Below, one piece after another: positions 60,256-64,000 of a stretch of 64,000 nt of DNA. A model generated the notes under the pieces. It was not told the DNA's origin, made no database searches, and saw only the letters and a program-made list of their open reading frames with translations. The stretch lies in assembly GCA_013396525.1 (NCBI GenBank), contig VWYX01000655.1:364701-428700 (forward strand). The letters are read 5' to 3'. The DNA comes from Chaetorhynchus papuensis (lineage: Eukaryota; Chordata; Aves; Passeriformes; Rhipiduridae). A program made the translations under genes and the position numbers. Each line of letters opens with the position of its first letter. Position 1 is the first letter of the stretch.

Positions 60256-60386
60256 ATGAAAAAGGAGAGGGAGAGAAATAAACCCCAAAAAACAAGCAAT
60301 GCTCAATACATTTGCTCACCACATGCTGACTGATGCCCAGCCGGTCCCCAGGCAGTGATTGGCCTCTTCTGGCCAACTCTCCATGG

Positions 60387-60394
60387 TTTAAATA
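60387..60394 (-). promoter_or_regulatory. LTR TATA box
   Basis: The plus strand reads 'tttaaata', giving TATTTAAA on the minus strand within the U3 part of the second solo LTR. If functional it would drive leftward transcription, towards the spacer and the first LTR. Activity today is unknown. Confidence 0.45.
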
Positions 60395-60665
60395 CTGGCC
60401 ATGATGTTCTGCTGTATGGAATATCCCTTTGGCCAGTTTGGGTCAGCTGTCCCAACCACGTTTCCTCCCAGATTCTTGTGCACCTGCTGGCTGGCAGAGC
60501 ACAGGAAACTGAAAAGTCCCTGATTTAGAGTAAGCGCTACTCAGCAACAACTGAAACGTCAGTGTGTTGTCAACATTAAGATATATTCTCATACCAACTT
60601 CAAAACACATCACTGTACCAGCTACTCAGAAAAAAATTAACTCTATCCCAGCTGAAGGCATGACA

Positions 60666-63126
60666 ACAAGAAAGAATAATTAAAAGAGAGAAATCTTGGC
60701 TATGATGTTGATATTCCACTGCCTTATGGCATCTGAACATCAAAAAACACATTACTAAGGCATTTAGAATTTGTGTTTCTTTATCTCACAACCCTCTTCT
60801 TCCCTAGAAAGGTCACTAATGTAATCTAAGATATGCTAAAGTATCTGACACATGTACATGCAACTAGAGATTATGACAAAAGACCTATGGGAGACAGCGC
60901 TCTACTGGACCAGAAGTGGGTGGCCAGGTGTTCCCACTCTGCAACCAAACTGAGCCTGCAGTCAACAAATGCCTTGAATTTTAGAGAGCTGGTGGGCTGT
61001 CCAGAGATGGGTATCTGTTTTACGGGGAGCTGAATGTCACCTAAAGGACGTTTCTTTCCTCCGCCTAGGTGTGAGCTCTGATAAAATATGAAGCTGCATC
61101 AAAGGTGTCTGAAGTCAGTGACCACTTACTGATGGAGGACTCAGACATGCATACAAATACACAACATGCTCCCCCAAGCCCTACTTCCTTAGGAGACTGG
61201 GCCATGACCTTGTTTAGTGCAAAGGACAAAGTGATTTGTGCTCAGAGCTGGTTAGAACATTTTTCACCATTGCTTGAGTGCTTTTAAATGAATACTGTTA
61301 TTTTCCTTAAAATGGACTATTTTCAATAGGAGAAGTAGCTTGCTTAGATGAATGCTGTCACGAACAACTATTTAAAATAACTAATTTTCAGCTTGACAGA
61401 TTGACTTGAAATTTCAGTTAGAAATTCAAATGATGTGGTGGTAATGTTTTATTGGTTTGCAATGCCGGTATGTGGTCTTTCAGGTCAATGCCGTCTCTGT
61501 GTCTGGCCTCCATATTTTCAATTTGTTTCAATGCCACACATGCTTTGTTTTGAATAAAACCAAACAAAGCAATAATTTGGCCCGCGATGAACTTAGAACA
61601 GTATTTTAAACTAGATAACTTGATAAAATGAATCATAATTATCCTGGTACATCAGCTGAAGTTATATGTATCACTAGGCCTTTCACTGGGATTAAATGTA
61701 ACCCTTGCATCCATACCTACAGGTGACCCTTAAATGTGCAGAGCAATGGATTTGGAGCTATGCCTGCAAATGCTTGAACCACTGAAGCATAAAATAGATA
61801 AATCTGGCCCATATTTGTTGAAACAGTGTACAATGAAACATAATCATGTGGAAATATTTTTGTCTTTTAAATGACAACCTTGACTTAACAATGAATCACA
61901 ATTCTTTCTATACATTCCTTTGTTTCTAGCTCCGAGCAGAGTTTAAAAGTGCCTTCACTTAAAACTAGTGTAGGGGAGGAGGAAGTGGTTCTGAAGCTGA
62001 ACGTGGACAGAAGTAACATTTCTTTGGCATCAAAAGTAAGTAATTTTTGCTTGGCAAAAAGGGATGCTTGCATTTGCACAGATATTTGGATTATAAGAAG
62101 CAGCCCTAGGAGAAATGAATGAACAGACAGCATGCAGGTGAAGTCTGAATGCAAATCAAATGGCTCTGAAATGTGGAAAACAATTGTCCTCAGATTGGAT
62201 GCAGTCCCATATTGGATGCATTTAACTTTCTGGATTTAATGAGTCATATGGACCCAAATGAGAATACCCATGTGCATGAAATTAAGATCTAAGTATTTAA
62301 AATGATATCACCACAGCAGTTCAGATCAGTCTAGTGTTTTAAACTTCAGCATTTTCTTTCAGAGAGACACCACTACAGTTTAAAAGTGTTGGCAAGCCTG
62401 AAGGTAAGGTATTTAATTCTTAAGCAAATAAGATTTTAGTATCATCAGCTCCTGACAGAAATCCCTAATTAGTTTATCTTTTGCTTGTAATGATATAGTA
62501 TATCCTCTGTTTATAAAGGGGAACAGTATATATCAAGTGTGCAGGAGTAACAGCAGAAAGTTTCAAATATTTAATATGTATAAATTACTGCATTATTTTT
62601 ATTCCAAAACTGATGTCATTCTAGAGCCTTGTCCAGGCCTATTTGAGAATTTCTGTTTGGGGCATTTCAAAGTATCTGAGAAAAACATTTCTATCTGCAA
62701 GTTCCTGGAAAAGGACATTAGAGATCCCAGGGCCAAAATACTTCTAGAGATTGTGGGAGATGCTCATAAATCAAAAGAAATGAACAGCTGAAATGTCCAT
62801 TCAGCTCAAGTGATGGTAGGAGTACTCAGCACCTCTGAAAATTAGCTTGCTTACCAGATGCCTAAATAAGGATGGATTGGTGCTTTGAAAAATGTGAGCT
62901 TTATAAGTCAGTTTTGTAAACATTCAGCAATGTTTGCTACAATATTTCCATCACCCACTATAGTCAGGGAGGAAATAGGAGCTCTGGAACAACAGCTTGT
63001 GCTTCTAGATTTGATCCTGACACACACTGACTCTATCTGGAGGCTTGCAGACTTGGATTCCTGTCTTTTCCAGAGCTTTGCTAAGATCAGTGGTGTACAA
63101 CATGCTAAACTTGTTGTTGTTTTCAG
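60666..63126. other. Non-coding DNA, no gene seen
   Basis: This is AT-rich, unremarkable sequence. Open frames of 60-90 codons on both strands (for example 61885-62154 minus, 62537-62791 plus) have no recognised domain. There are no repeat families that I can name. Confidence 0.55.
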
Positions 63127-63255
63127 GACTAGAAGCCAAATTCTATGGAGAACCCTTTTCCCTCATTGAAGTCTTTCCTTCTAGGAAGGTTTCAAACACA
63201 GCAATCAGCTCTGTTCTGCTCTTCCAGTGGTATTGTACAGATTGCAGTGGAACTG
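63127..63255 (+). other. Candidate 129-nt exon (unassigned)
   Basis: A good acceptor ('cttgttgttgttttcag', ending 63126) precedes 129 nt with one fully open frame of about 42 codons. It starts LEAKFYGEPFSLIEV and ends WYCTDCSGT. A strong donor (ACTG then GTGAGT, 63256) follows. The length is a multiple of three. The other two frames contain stops at or near the start (TAG at codon 2; TGA at about codon 14). I recognise no family. Alternative acceptors exist inside ('ttccttctag', 'gctcttccag'). Chance is quite possible in this amount of DNA. Confidence 0.22.
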
Positions 63256-63961
63256 GTGAGTGTCTTTCTCTCTTTGCTAACACAAGTGGTGAGGAGAGTT
63301 TTACAAGACCCATCAGCGAGTGTTGCAATCCAGGCATACGCCACGGCAAATTGCAATCACTCTAAGAGCAAGTGATTTCTCTGGGGACTTCAAAACACAT
63401 GGTGCAATGCGGTCTTTGGCACTTAAATCTTGCCTTACTTCAATCAGTGGAAAAAAAGTCAGAAAAATTAAAATAAAACAAATTTAGATTAATGTAATCT
63501 CAGTGATGAAGGTATATGCTCAAACTTCAGGAAATTATTTTTTTCAGCCTTACATCAGCTCAGCTGTTTTGCATATGCTGGCCTTGGTTAGTTCTGCGCT
63601 GTTTTGGGGAATAGATGTTAGTATGTTTTTAATATTTTTTTCATATCTCTGAGATTTACAATTGATATGTATACTTTAATACTTTTGATAACATAATATT
63701 TATTCCTAAATCTCTGGGAAGGTGGCCATCCCTCCAGTCTAAGTGTGGGTAAAGCCAAGTTTATGTACATATATACACATGTGCATAAAGATATGTACTT
63801 TGTGTTGTGGCTATGGCTCCTCGGTGCGATCTGGAGGCAAAGAACCCATTTACCAGGATCATGTAGTACACTGTGTAGGATGACTGCTGTGAGAGAACCG
63901 TGGCTCTGCCCATAACCAGCCTTGTAGGACTGAGGTTCCATTGAGTGACCAGAGCTGGCAG
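63256..63961. other. Non-coding DNA near the right edge
   Basis: AT-rich with no gene recognised. The 115-codon minus frame at 63618-63965 has no domain and overlaps the start of the CR1 fragment. A short alternating tract ('gtacatatatacacatgtgc') lies near 63766-63785. Confidence 0.55.
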
Positions 63962-64000
63962 ACACCTCTGGAGAGGGTCTAGCGCAGCCCCCTGCTTAGG
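63962..64000 (-). mobile_element. CR1 LINE fragment cut by the window edge, antisense
   Basis: 'cacctctggagagggtctag' and 'cgcagccccctgcttagg' resemble the antisense CR1 passage 'tctggagatcatctagtcc' followed by 'aaccccctgct'. Only about 40 bp are inside the window, so the call is tentative. The element presumably continues to the right. Confidence 0.4.

Larger units (their letters stand above)
60063..60665 (-). mobile_element. Solo LTR of a second avian ERV family, minus orientation
   Basis: The plus-strand left end 'tgttgtggtttaaccctagc' and right end 'attaactctatcccagct' followed by 'gaaggcatgaca' are the reverse complement of the two ends of a common bird ERV LTR, which I recognise as an ERVL-type family. 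Central landmarks are 'ggtccccaggcagtg', 'tatggaatatccctttggcc', 'agtttgggtcagctgtc' and 'ttcttgtgcacctgctgg'. A minus-strand TATTTAAA lies at 60394-60387. An (ATT)n-type AT-rich patch near 60203-60255 is a normal part of this LTR. No target duplication is visible at the presumed ends, so they are probably eroded. There is no internal coding region or partner LTR. Confidence 0.88.

Noticed and set aside
58211..60665. A single provirus with the two LTRs as its ends
   Set aside because: The two LTRs are different families with different ends, and the 782-bp spacer has no retroviral coding sequence.
1..64000. CRISPR arrays, tRNA/rRNA genes, operons or phage-like modules
   Set aside because: No regularly spaced repeats, no cloverleaf with a B-box in a credible context, and no tightly packed ORFs. 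The base texture and repeats are those of a bird nuclear genome.

Overview
This window looks like vertebrate, specifically avian, nuclear DNA. The diagnostic pieces are CR1 LINE 3' ends with the (ATTCTATG)-type octamer tail, two solo LTRs of endogenous-retrovirus families I recognise from bird genomes, and the near absence of other young SINE/LINE families. The two LTR families suggest a neoavian bird, possibly a songbird; that is a judgement from memory, not a search. There is no bacterial, phage or organellar gene organisation, and no CRISPR array, operon or tRNA that I can support.

No protein-coding gene can be assigned to a known family. Nearly all open frames are short chance ORFs in AT-rich non-coding DNA, or come from low-complexity or transposon sequence. 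The window is best described as intergenic or long-intron sequence.

Layout: 1-19.9 kb is AT-rich non-coding DNA with old CR1 fragments (0.7, 3.6 and 17.6 kb), a younger CR1 3' end (14.6 kb), a MIR-type SINE relic (16.0 kb) and a decayed minisatellite-like block (5.5 kb). From 20.0 to 21.1 kb there is a CpG island with GC boxes, a hexanucleotide array and a 42-bp tandem duplication. It is the only promoter-like region, and no gene is recognised on either side. From 21 to 46 kb there is more non-coding DNA with a candidate 39-nt exon (23.7 kb), a GC-rich but less CpG-dense block (33.1-34.1 kb), a second MIR-type relic (35.0 kb), a (TTCCC)n array with an unresolved base (37.6 kb) and CR1 relics (38.3 and 42.1 kb). 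A roughly 470-bp CR1 3' segment lies at 47.0 kb and a CR1 tail at 51.2 kb. From 58.2 to 60.7 kb two solo LTRs of different families lie in the same (minus) orientation, 782 bp apart. A 277-codon minus-strand ORF starts in the DNA between them and runs into the first LTR. The right end has a candidate 129-nt exon (63.1 kb) and a CR1 fragment cut by the window edge.

The strongest leads are the orphan CpG island, the ORF that reads from the inter-LTR DNA into an LTR, and the two small exon-like segments. None is evidence of a new system; each needs transcript or cross-species data.
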